From Flavobacteriales bacterium (GTDB taxonomy: Bacteria; Bacteroidota; Bacteroidia; UBA10329): 64,000 nt of DNA. The position numbers and the translations under genes were made by a program. The stretch's first letter is position 1, and each line of letters opens with the position of its first letter. Under the pieces are notes generated by a model. The model was given only the letters and a program-made list of their open reading frames with translations. It was not told where the DNA came from and did no database searches. The stretch is taken from NCBI GenBank assembly GCA_016124845.1, contig WGMW01000002.1:1-64000 (forward strand), given 5' to 3'. Positions 25,581-33,797 of this stretch are shown piece after piece.

Positions 25581-27410
25581 GAAGAGATCGATGAGTTCGT
25601 AGATCTGCTCTTCTGTGTAGGGAGACTTGCCTTGTTTGAACTGGGCGATCATGCGGTTCACCTCATCTGCGGTCAGTTTTCCGTCACCGTTATAGTCCGC
25701 AGCCTTGAATTTATTCACGAGGTAACGCTCGGTATCGGTCAGCCCATCGCTCTTATAGTTCTTCAAGATGTTGAGGGCACCATCAATATACACGGCCATG
25801 GTACCGCCAAAGTTGATGGCGCGTGCATCTTCCATGTATTCATGGTAAAAATCGATAAGGTTATAGAGCTGAGATACGCTTAATGGAGAAGTGCCTTCAA
25901 GCACCTCTTCTACCACACGCATCACCTCCTCGGCCGTTATAAGACCATCTGCATTATAATCGGCATCCGAAAATTCGGGAGGAATGGTCGTATTCAGGCT
26001 TTCCTCTTTGGTAATGACCAACGGCTGCGTAGGCGCGATCACTTTCTGCTCAACCATCTCCTTGTAAATGCGGTCAACGCTGGAGTAGACATCTTCAACC
26101 GAACCTGCCTGCTCAGGTCCCTGACTGAAAATATCTTTGCTGATCTCATCAAACAGTTTGTCAAATTCACCTTCGCTTTCCACCTCATTCTGTATGTCAA
26201 GCATCATGATGGCAAGCTTTGTCGAGTCCTCAGCCGTTAGCGCAGCTTTTTTGGCAAGGATGCCGCTCGGATAAATCTGGTGCATACGTGCGCGTTCCGT
26301 TGCCACAGAATCCGCATAGGCCTCCAGCATCATCTCATCCGTAAGCGAAACACCTTTGGTGTTTACAATATTTCCCTGTGGCGTGTTCTCCTCCTCATCA
26401 CGGTAATCGGCAATAACATCCACATCCGAGTCAAGCGGACAGCCGAATTCATCCACCTTCACACCTTCGGGAGTTTGGGCGCATTGGTCATCAAAGTCGT
26501 TCACGCCATCACCGTCCGAGTCATCCAACATCATGGCATAGAAGTCAACTTCCTCATAGTACTTGTCCTTGGCACTCTTCGTGTAATCGCGTTTTACACC
26601 AAAACTGTAGCTGACAGATAGCGAGGAGAAAAGGAACATGTCCTTTTGTGAGTTACCGTGGCGAACGCCCTCACCTTTGCTGGAAATATCATCGATCTGA
26701 TCGGAGAACGTATAGTAGAAGCTCGTGCTGAGTTTGGCACTCATCCGTCTGCCCATTTTAAAGTCGAGGCCAGCCGTAACGGGTAGCGAAAGCGTGAACT
26801 GCGGATAACGTCCCAACCCGTCCTGATTCGCTTTGCGCAGGTCGGTTTCGTAGGTGTAATCACGTTCCAAAGGCACGGCCTGTTCGCTGTTCGGGTCGCT
26901 TTGCGCCATGCTCATAATGGAGCCATCATCCCAATAATAGTAGCGATTGCCCTTGGCATCAAAAAGATCCGATTTACTGTCGAAGTTTACGAATGAGACA
27001 CCGAAACCGATGAACGGCTGCACAATTCCAGGCTTCTTATATAAATGATTGAAGTTGTAACTGACACCGACCGTACCAATGAACATTTCCGATTTGAAGT
27101 TCAGGTTGCGCGAGGTGCCGCGCTCATTGATGGTAATGTTGCCGTAAATGGCCGAAAGGTCAATGTCGAAATACCGTGAAAGATTGGCGCTTCCCAAAAC
27201 CTGTACTCCGTACGAACTGGTAAGAACGCTCTGGATATGGTTGTCTCTTACATCACCCAAGTAGGTGAAAACCCCAGCTCCGATTCCGATACGGGGTGCA
27301 AGCAATGCATCGCGGCCACGATTGTCAAGATAATAGCGGTCGTTGCTTTGTGCAACGCAGCCTAACGCAGAGAAGGTTACCAAGATGAAAACCCGTAAAG
27401 CTTTGGTCAT
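25569..27410 (-). CDS. Outer-membrane barrel protein with TSP3 repeats and two EF-hand modules
   Basis: The protein has 613 residues. The order is: signal peptide (MTKALRVFILVTFSALGCVA), barrel (IGAGVFTYLGDVRDNHIQ, LFDAKGNRYYYWDDGSIM, RDYTYETDLRKANQDGLG, FYYTFSDQIDDISSKGEG), TSP3-like calcium repeats near 295-345 (DDSDGDGVNDFDDQCAQTPE), an acidic helical stretch, and then two related C-terminal modules. Each module has an EF-hand loop (DADYNADGLITAEE near 483; KAADYNGDGKLTADE near 569) and an amphipathic tail; the second ends the protein with ELIDLFFEE. Calcium binding at both sites is likely from the Asp spacing. Role unknown. Confidence 0.78.
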   Translation of the reverse strand: MTKALRVFILVTFSALGCVAQSNDRYYLDNRGRDALLAPRIGIGAGVFTYLGDVRDNHIQSVLTSSYGVQVLGSANLSRYFDIDLSAIYGNITINERGTSRNLNFKSEMFIGTVGVSYNFNHLYKKPGIVQPFIGFGVSFVNFDSKSDLFDAKGNRYYYWDDGSIMSMAQSDPNSEQAVPLERDYTYETDLRKANQDGLGRYPQFTLSLPVTAGLDFKMGRRMSAKLSTSFYYTFSDQIDDISSKGEGVRHGNSQKDMFLFSSLSVSYSFGVKRDYTKSAKDKYYEEVDFYAMMLDDSDGDGVNDFDDQCAQTPEGVKVDEFGCPLDSDVDVIADYRDEEENTPQGNIVNTKGVSLTDEMMLEAYADSVATERARMHQIYPSGILAKKAALTAEDSTKLAIMMLDIQNEVESEGEFDKLFDEISKDIFSQGPEQAGSVEDVYSSVDRIYKEMVEQKVIAPTQPLVITKEESLNTTIPPEFSDADYNADGLITAEEVMRVVEEVLEGTSPLSVSQLYNLIDFYHEYMEDARAINFGGTMAVYIDGALNILKNYKSDGLTDTERYLVNKFKAADYNGDGKLTADEVNRMIAQFKQGKSPYTEEQIYELIDLFFEE

Positions 27411-27435
27411 GGATTGGCGCTGGTACGAACTGAGC

Positions 27436-27467
27436 TAAAAGTAACCAAAGATCATTCTTGGTCAAAA
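27436..27467 (-). promoter_or_regulatory. Promoter of the 25569-27410 gene
   Basis: On the minus strand, TTTTG is followed by a 19-base spacer and TACTTTTA, close to TAnnTTTG. It lies about 26 bp before the ATG at 27410 and overlaps the last codons of the preceding gene. Confidence 0.5.
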
Positions 27468-28855
27468 TAATAGTCAATGAGGTTCTGAATGTCCTCAACA
27501 CTCCGCTCTCCTTCTCCTTCAAACAACAGGTCGATGAAGTAAAGCACCTCATCTGGCGATATGAGTCCGCTTCCATCCCTGTCAGCCCAATGGAACGTGG
27601 AGGTTTCCTTTGGTTGCGCGCCACTCAGGTCGATGGAGGAGAGGTCAACATGTGCCTTTTCCTGAGAAGCATCGTTCGCGTTAGCTGCTTCAACGGGAAT
27701 TTCTTCTGCAATTGGAGGCTCGGCAGATTCTGCCCCAGGTTCTGTAGCAATAGGCTGACTTTCAGTCTTTATTGTTGATGATGGGTCGCCTTCTGATGGA
27801 ACATCCGTTTGCGCACTTTCCATCGATGCATTCTTCGCGGTTTCGCCAGTGGCATTCGCATCAGACACGTTGGAGGAAGAGGAAGGTTCGTTCTCTTTTT
27901 GCTTCGGACCGCTCACATCCGAAGTATTCTCCGCCAACGGTTCCTTCGTCTCTTTTTTCTTTTTGTCCTTCGATTCGGAAGCCAACACCGCCTTCGGAAC
28001 CTTTTTCGGTTTCACCGTAGGTCGCACATTCCCTAAGAAAAACGAAAGCCCGATGGAACCGTAAAGATGATTGTCATTGCCTTTGGAACCCTTTCTGTCA
28101 CCGATGCCTGCTGTAGAAACGTTGTCAAGCATGTCCGAGAAATTCATGCAATAGGAGAAGGCTGCGTTCAACCCCACGTTCTTCGAAACCTGAAATCGGA
28201 CCCCTGCATTAAAAGGCATTGTAAAAGCGAGTTGTGGGTATTTTCCCAAACCATCAAGGTTTGCATCGCGTAGATCGGTCTCGTAAACGAAGTCACGTTC
28301 CAAACGGGTTGCTTCAGATGGGGCGATGGTGCCTTCAACTTCCGCGTTTATCGTTCCATCAGACCAGTACTGATAAGCAACGCCATGGGCATCTTTCAGG
28401 TCGCCCTTTGAACGGAAGGAAACCATGCCTACACCGAAGCCGACATAAGGTCTGATGAGCTGGCGTCCGCCTGCATCTGGTTTTAATAAAGGGTAGAAAT
28501 TGTATTCGAACGAAAGCCGTTGGCTGAACAGGGAGGTTCGGAAGTTCAGGTTCGTCTGGTTCACCATCTGTTCCCCATAGACAGAACCGGTGTAAAGATC
28601 CAACGAGACGTTCAGGAACTTGAACACGCGTTGCGTAACGGTAAGCTGATATCCGAACTGCATGAAAGGGGAGGGACCAGGCTTCGACAGCGTTACATCC
28701 GACATCATGTGGTTGATGCCGAAGTTCAGGCTCACGGTTGGAAGAGGTACAAGTCGGTTGTCTTTCGGTAATAGCGTGTCCGAGCTGTTCTGAGCCTGAA
28801 GGTTAAAGGTCATCAGACCGCATAGAAACACAACTGCTATTGATCTAAACCTCAT
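27452..28855 (-). CDS. Outer-membrane barrel protein with low-complexity linker and C-terminal EF-hand
   Basis: The protein has 467 residues. It starts with a signal peptide (MRFRSIAVVFLCGLMTFNLQA). The barrel is homologous to its neighbours (GDLKDAHGVAYQYWSDG, RDFVYETDLRDANLDGLGKY, NFSDMLDNVSTAGIGDRKGS). It lacks the TSP3 repeats; their place is taken by a 140-residue linker rich in Ser, Glu, Pro and Thr. The end is a single EF-hand (ADRDGSGLISPDEV) and the cluster's typical tail, IQNLIDYYFDQE. A likely calcium-binding surface or periplasmic tail, with function unknown. Confidence 0.75.
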   Translation of the reverse strand: MRFRSIAVVFLCGLMTFNLQAQNSSDTLLPKDNRLVPLPTVSLNFGINHMMSDVTLSKPGPSPFMQFGYQLTVTQRVFKFLNVSLDLYTGSVYGEQMVNQTNLNFRTSLFSQRLSFEYNFYPLLKPDAGGRQLIRPYVGFGVGMVSFRSKGDLKDAHGVAYQYWSDGTINAEVEGTIAPSEATRLERDFVYETDLRDANLDGLGKYPQLAFTMPFNAGVRFQVSKNVGLNAAFSYCMNFSDMLDNVSTAGIGDRKGSKGNDNHLYGSIGLSFFLGNVRPTVKPKKVPKAVLASESKDKKKKETKEPLAENTSDVSGPKQKENEPSSSSNVSDANATGETAKNASMESAQTDVPSEGDPSSTIKTESQPIATEPGAESAEPPIAEEIPVEAANANDASQEKAHVDLSSIDLSGAQPKETSTFHWADRDGSGLISPDEVLYFIDLLFEGEGERSVEDIQNLIDYYFDQE

Positions 28856-28880
28856 GCTTCAGTTCAGCAGGTTGAATATA

Positions 28881-28910
28881 AAAAATAACCCGAGCGCAAA
28901 CCCGGGTTAT
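28881..28910 (-). terminator. Terminator of the SPOR-like gene
   Basis: ATAACCCG and CGGGTTAT arms surround a loop and are followed on the minus strand by TTTTTTATATT. It separates the SPOR-like gene from the barrel gene downstream. Confidence 0.85.
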
Positions 28911-28934
28911 CTGTTTCATCAACATGGGCAGCAA

Positions 28935-30023
28935 TTACTGTCCGGCAATATCCAACGCTTCTTTCACGTGGATACGGGTTCCATCGTTGTAAGCAGTAAC
29001 GAATGGGCCTTCAACACCGTTGTTGTCACGCAGTTCATTGCTGAATGTTTTGGCCGGACGGTAAGAACCGAACTCACCTACAACATATTTGAACAGACCT
29101 TCATGTTCTTCAATGACGATCGGCTCATTGATGCCATACTTGCTCTGGAAGAACGAGGGATCGACTTTGTTCGGTCCGGCAGCTACTTGAACTCGGAAAA
29201 CAAGACCAGGCTTCGATGCCATCATGGCGTCATTGTAGTCAGGAGCTGCTTCCTTTACTGGAGCAGGCTCGGCAGCAGCGGCTTCAGCTTCTTTGGCGCG
29301 TTTGGCCTCATCTGCTTGGCGCTTTTCCTCTGCTTTTCTGGCTTTTTCAGCCTCATCGGCTTGACGCTTTTCTTCCGCTTTGCGTGCTTTCTCGGCCTCT
29401 GCCTCAGCAGCACTATTGTCAGCAACTTCCTCGGCCACTTCTTCAGCAACCTCCTCGGTGGTCTCAGCCACTTCGGTCACATCCGGCACAGCCTCAGCTT
29501 CTTGAGCGGCCTCTTCACGGGCGGCCTCCGCAGCTGCTTCTTTGGCTTGCTGATCTGCTAAGATCTGCTGCATGGCAGCATCTTGGGCTGCAGCAGCGTT
29601 ATTTGCAGAGACCGTAATGATGTCCTTTGGAATGATGAACTTCTCAGTTTCATTGTCTTTGATGTAGGCAAACGTTCCGTCAATGATCTGATTGCCCGAA
29701 AGCGATGCGTCCACATTCACCTTGTAAGACAGTTTGAAATCACCGTTCGGGAGTGCCATCCACAGAAATTTCACTTTTTGATCTTTGAACGAGAATGTGG
29801 CATTGGCAGATTCTCCTTCTTCCGCAGTAAATCCGGGAGGAAGCTGTTGTTGCAACTTGGCAAAACCAGAGACGTCTCCTTTGGCCACGTCCAGTTCCAT
29901 CGTAAAACTACCTCCTGGCGGAACGGTTGCAGGAAGCGTTGTGGAAACAGTAACCTGCGCCATCAGACTTCCGGAAAACATAACTGCCACAACTGCTGTC
30001 AATAGGGTTGATCTCATGATCAT
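28935..30023 (-). CDS. Secreted Ala/Glu-rich protein with C-terminal SPOR-like domain
   Basis: The protein has 362 residues; the start may be Met1 or Met3. After a signal peptide (RSTLLTAVVAVMFSGSLMAQ), residues 24-140 form a beta-rich domain (TVPPGGSFTMELDVAKGDVS, VKFLWMALPNGDFKLSYKV) that resembles cohesin-like or Ig-like folds. Then comes a long Ala/Glu helix region (150-265) with a duplicated EKARKAEEKRQADEA block that should form a rod. The end (about 275-355) is SPOR-like: VFRVQVAAGPNKVDPSFFQS, KYVVGEFGSYRPA, GPFVTAYNDGTRI. It probably spans the periplasm and binds peptidoglycan or a partner barrel. A terminator follows directly. Confidence 0.75.
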   Translation of the reverse strand: MIMRSTLLTAVVAVMFSGSLMAQVTVSTTLPATVPPGGSFTMELDVAKGDVSGFAKLQQQLPPGFTAEEGESANATFSFKDQKVKFLWMALPNGDFKLSYKVNVDASLSGNQIIDGTFAYIKDNETEKFIIPKDIITVSANNAAAAQDAAMQQILADQQAKEAAAEAAREEAAQEAEAVPDVTEVAETTEEVAEEVAEEVADNSAAEAEAEKARKAEEKRQADEAEKARKAEEKRQADEAKRAKEAEAAAAEPAPVKEAAPDYNDAMMASKPGLVFRVQVAAGPNKVDPSFFQSKYGINEPIVIEEHEGLFKYVVGEFGSYRPAKTFSNELRDNNGVEGPFVTAYNDGTRIHVKEALDIAGQ

Positions 30024-30071
30024 GCTGTTCGTTTTTAATCTATGTTAGGGTGACTAAGGTATTATTTTTTG

Positions 30072-31478
30072 CTATTGCTCGAAAAAGTAGTCTATCAGGT
30101 CGGCAATGTACTGGGCAGACACATCCAGATCTCCTTCAAAGAAACTATCGATCGCTTCGTAAACTTCTCCAACCGAAATATTACCGTCCTCGTTCGTATC
30201 GATAATTCCATAAGGAGTTTCAGCAACAAGTCTTGCTCTTCGCATCTCCACATCGGTTTTCGATTGGCCTTTACCGCCATAGATCTCTCTCATCTCTGGA
30301 TAAACCTCGTAGATGATGCCACGGTCAAGAGCATTCGTGTCCGGTAGAACGATGAATTCAGGGTCGATGGTTACACCATTTTCATCCACAATTGCATCCG
30401 CAGATGTAGAAGATTCAGCATCTCGGTAGTCTGGAATGCCATCCCCGTCCGAATCCAACGGACATCCTGCTTCATCAACGGCTCCGGCACCTTCAGGCGT
30501 GTTCGGACAACGGTCCTTCAAGTTTGAAACACCATCTTTATCATCATCACCCTCCATACTTTCAAACTCCATGTCGTCATAAGGAGTTTTCTTGATCTTC
30601 TTCGGAGAGAAGAAATCGAAATGATAGGATATGGAGGAGAATAGGAACATGTCGTTTGCGGCATTTCCCTTGCGCGAACCGGTTCCGGCAGAAGAAACGT
30701 TGTCGATCAGATCGGTGAATGCGTAAGAGAACGTTGAAGACACTCGGATGGCAGAACGTGGCGAAACTCGGAAGTGAAATCCGAATGTCGCTGGGATTGT
30801 AACTGCAAACTGCTTGTAATTCCCAAGGCTATCCAGGTTTGCTTTTCGCAGATCCGTCTCATAAACATAGTCTGGCCTTAAAACCTGCGCATTGGGTTCG
30901 CTCGAACCGTCAGCAGGTTGAGGCAAACTTCTCACCGTACCGTCATTCCAGTAGTTGTAAGCAACTCCGTTACCGTCCTTCAGGTCTCCTTTTGTATTAA
31001 AATTGATGGCACCGACACCCACCGAGATGAACGGGTTCAAGAATCTTCCAGCACGCAGAATACCAGCGAAATTGTAGGTGGCCTTCAAGTTAAAATTAAC
31101 GATGTCGGTAGCAAAATTCAGGTTGCGTTCTACAGAACCTTCACGTGCACTCATACGTCCGTAAGCAACATCAAATTCGAGCCCGAAGGAAGGACTGAAG
31201 TTTTTGAACACGCTTGCCTGAAAACCGTAGTTGTTGATCACAGGATTGATGCGGGAATTATTGTTCACTTCACCAAAATAGTTGAAGAACCCAGCACCGA
31301 CACCGATAACGGGCTTGAAGATGGTATGCTCCATGTTCCACGCCTTTCTGTCAGCGCGAATGGCATCACGTTCTGCCTTGGCTTCTTCCTTGGAGGCTAC
31401 CGAGGTTGAATCCTGTGCAGAACTTCCGAATACGATGAATACGGAAAGAAAAACGAATGCAAGAAGTTGCTTACACAT
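30072..31478 (-). CDS. Outer-membrane barrel protein with TSP3 repeats and C-terminal EF-hand
   Basis: The protein has 468 residues. A signal peptide (MCKQLLAFVFLSVFIVFGSS) leads to a barrel (GVGAGFFNYFGEVNNNSR, GDLKDGNGVAYNYWNDG, RPDYVYETDLRKANLDSLGN, AFTDLIDNVSSAGTGSRKG). TSP3-like repeats follow (DDKDGVSNLKDRCPNTPEGA, DSDGDGIPDYRDAES) and then DENGVTIDPEFIVLPDTNAL, a block shared with the next gene upstream. The C-terminus is one EF-hand (IDTNEDGNISVGEV) and the tail IADLIDYFFEQ. It starts 8 bases after the stop of its nearest paralogue and is likely co-transcribed with it. Confidence 0.8.
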   Translation of the reverse strand: MCKQLLAFVFLSVFIVFGSSAQDSTSVASKEEAKAERDAIRADRKAWNMEHTIFKPVIGVGAGFFNYFGEVNNNSRINPVINNYGFQASVFKNFSPSFGLEFDVAYGRMSAREGSVERNLNFATDIVNFNLKATYNFAGILRAGRFLNPFISVGVGAINFNTKGDLKDGNGVAYNYWNDGTVRSLPQPADGSSEPNAQVLRPDYVYETDLRKANLDSLGNYKQFAVTIPATFGFHFRVSPRSAIRVSSTFSYAFTDLIDNVSSAGTGSRKGNAANDMFLFSSISYHFDFFSPKKIKKTPYDDMEFESMEGDDDKDGVSNLKDRCPNTPEGAGAVDEAGCPLDSDGDGIPDYRDAESSTSADAIVDENGVTIDPEFIVLPDTNALDRGIIYEVYPEMREIYGGKGQSKTDVEMRRARLVAETPYGIIDTNEDGNISVGEVYEAIDSFFEGDLDVSAQYIADLIDYFFEQ

Positions 31479-31486
31479 GGTCCTTT

Positions 31487-32908
31487 CTATTGATCGAAGA
31501 AGAAGTCGATTAGGTCATGAAGCTTGGCAGCAGAGAAATCAAGTTCACCTTCAAAGAATGCATCAATGGCCCACGTGATCTCATCAGCAGAGATGAACCC
31601 GTCACCATTTCTGTCAACGACAGCGAAAGCACCCAGATCTTTTGTCCCTTCTTCTTCTTTTGGTTGCTCAAACGTGTAATAGTTGCCAACCTTTGGAAGA
31701 TCGAGATTTGGATAAGCTTCGTAGATGATGTCGTGGGCAACCGCATTGGTATCAGGCAGCACAATGAAGTCAGGGTCAATGGTTACACCGTTTGCGTCAA
31801 CCAAGGCCGAATCGGCAGAAGTTTCTGCATCGCGGTAATCTGGAACACCGTCATTGTCAGAATCAAGCGGGCAGCCTGAAGCGTCAACAGCAGCTCCGGC
31901 TGGCGTGTTGGAACAGAGGTCTTCGATGTTTCTCACACCATCACCATCATCATCCGCATTGTCCATTGAGAGGAAATCGAATGTATCCCATTGAGATGAA
32001 TCTGGTTGTTGCTTTTTGGCACCGATGTGATACGCAAAACCAACAGATGTGTATAGAAAATGGTCGGTTTGCTTGCCGCTCTTGTATCCGTCCAAGTGGT
32101 CGCTTAACGTCCAATAGTAAGTAGCGCTGAAGTCAGCATGGAACATCCGCCCGAACTTGTATCGGAAACCGAGACCGAACGGGAATGCGACCGCACTTTT
32201 CTGAAGCTTGCTTCCATCGAACGATTGCTTCATCGTGGTCTCATACTTATGGTCAACTGTTAGCGCCTGCGCGTTTCCTTCCTGTCCTTGAACAAATGGC
32301 CGGTCCATAACTCTGCCACCTTGTGACCAATAATAATAGGTCTGGCCATTCGCATCTTTCAGGTCGGTCTTCTGCGTCATCTTGAAGATGTAACCAACGC
32401 CACCGAACAAATAGGGAGACCAACGGGAAGCGCGATTGATGATCAAGTTATTGTCCAAATAAACGTTCACTTTAAAGTCAACATTCATCAGCTCGGTCTG
32501 AACGTTTCTGTTTCCCAAGTTCATGTTGTCGGCAGTTGAAGCAATGGTGCTCCGCTCCGTCTCACCGACCCAACCATACAGAAAATTCAAGGCAAAACCG
32601 ACCGCACTGAACGTTCGGTGCTCAACACCTGCGTTGAATCCCCATTTCCAGTTGGTGGTATTGTATAGGTTAATGCCGCTTGCAATATCATCTCCGAAGA
32701 GCGACATGTTACCTCCACCTACATAGATGTAAGGCAATTTGCTATCGTAAAAAGGAGGGCGTGGCTTCTTCTCCTTTTTTTCCTTTTCCTCTTTGGGTTC
32801 CTTTTCTTTCTTCTCTTTTTGAACCTTCTGATCTGCAGGTTCATCTTGGGCGTAAGTGCCGAACGAAATGGATAGAATAAGAAGTGAAAGTATAAGTTTA
32901 AGCTTCAT
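31487..32908 (-). CDS. Outer-membrane barrel protein with TSP3 repeats and C-terminal EF-hand
   Basis: The protein has 473 residues from the ATG at 32908, chosen because the signal peptide MKLKLILSLLILSISFGTYA begins there. A Lys/Glu linker (about 26-50) precedes a barrel (YIYVGGGNMSLFGDDI, TDLKDANGQTYYYWSQGGRV, YYWTLSDHLDGYKSGKQTD). TSP3 repeats (DDDGDGVRNIEDLCSNTPAG, DSDNDGVPDYRDAE) and DANGVTIDPDFIVLPDTNAV follow. The end is an EF-hand (VDRNGDGFISADEI) and the tail LHDLIDFFFDQ. It is the first gene of the cluster in transcription order. Confidence 0.8.
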   Translation of the reverse strand: MKLKLILSLLILSISFGTYAQDEPADQKVQKEKKEKEPKEEKEKKEKKPRPPFYDSKLPYIYVGGGNMSLFGDDIASGINLYNTTNWKWGFNAGVEHRTFSAVGFALNFLYGWVGETERSTIASTADNMNLGNRNVQTELMNVDFKVNVYLDNNLIINRASRWSPYLFGGVGYIFKMTQKTDLKDANGQTYYYWSQGGRVMDRPFVQGQEGNAQALTVDHKYETTMKQSFDGSKLQKSAVAFPFGLGFRYKFGRMFHADFSATYYWTLSDHLDGYKSGKQTDHFLYTSVGFAYHIGAKKQQPDSSQWDTFDFLSMDNADDDGDGVRNIEDLCSNTPAGAAVDASGCPLDSDNDGVPDYRDAETSADSALVDANGVTIDPDFIVLPDTNAVAHDIIYEAYPNLDLPKVGNYYTFEQPKEEEGTKDLGAFAVVDRNGDGFISADEITWAIDAFFEGELDFSAAKLHDLIDFFFDQ

Positions 32909-33024
32909 CCAATTGGTTTTGCGCTTGTTGGGGCTGGTTAGCTGCGCGTAAAAATAGAATAATTCTACTAATTCACGATAGCGTAACATGCACTCGATCT
33001 GAACTTGAAAATGTTTGAAATGCC

Positions 33025-33744
33025 TCAGAAATTGGGCTTGATGCTGTACTTGCTGTAGAACTCCTTGATGGCGTTTGCGGCATCCTCCGCAGTTTCCACC
33101 AGTTTAACGAGGTCGAGGTCGTTTTCGCTGATGTTGCCAGCGCGATCTCGCATCACATTCTTTATCCAGTCGATCAATCCTCCCCAGAATTCGGAACCGA
33201 CAAGCACGATGGGGAACTTGGCGACCTTGCCCGTTTGAATGAGCGTGAGTGCTTCAAAGAGCTCATCCATTGTTCCGAAACCACCAGGTAGCACAATAAA
33301 GCCCTGAGCGTACTTCGTGAACATCAGTTTGCGAACAAAGAAGTAATCGAAATTGATGAGTTTGTCCTGATCGATGTAAGGGTTGGAGTGTTGCTCGAAA
33401 GGGAGGTCGATGTTCAAACCAACAGAACGGCCATTGGCCAATCGCGCGCCTTTATTCGCAGCTTCCATGATGCCTGGGCCGCCACCCGTAATGATTCCGA
33501 ATCCGTGCAGCGATAATTTGTAAGCGATGTCTTCGGCCAATTTGTAATTCGGGTCGTGCGGTTCTGTTCGTGCCGAACCGAATATGGAAACACATGGGCC
33601 GATGCGCGCCAGCGTTTCAAATCCTTCCACAAACTCGGCCATGATCTTGAAGATCTGCCAAGAATCCTTGCTCTTGATCTCCGTCCAGTCGAGTTGCTCC
33701 AGCGCACGTTCGATCCGTTTATCGTCCTCTGTCATCACATACAA
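33025..33744 (-). CDS. LOG-family protein (nucleoside-monophosphate phosphoribohydrolase type)
   Basis: The protein has 239 residues; a second Met at 33735 (MTEDDKR) is an equally possible start. It has the Rossmann-fold signature of the TIGR00730/LOG family: ITGGGPGIMEAANKGA near residue 90 and the PGGxGTxxE motif in PGGFGTMDELFEALTLIQ near 150. Family members release the base from 5'-monophosphates (cytokinin-activating type) and are often misnamed lysine decarboxylases. It lies 54 bp downstream of uvrA, read in the same direction. Confidence 0.88.
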   Translation of the reverse strand: MYVMTEDDKRIERALEQLDWTEIKSKDSWQIFKIMAEFVEGFETLARIGPCVSIFGSARTEPHDPNYKLAEDIAYKLSLHGFGIITGGGPGIMEAANKGARLANGRSVGLNIDLPFEQHSNPYIDQDKLINFDYFFVRKLMFTKYAQGFIVLPGGFGTMDELFEALTLIQTGKVAKFPIVLVGSEFWGGLIDWIKNVMRDRAGNISENDLDLVKLVETAEDAANAIKEFYSKYSIKPNF

Positions 33745-33797
33745 TTAACGGTTGCAATGTACGATAAGTGTGCAGCGAAGGTTCAAAGCGCGTTCAC

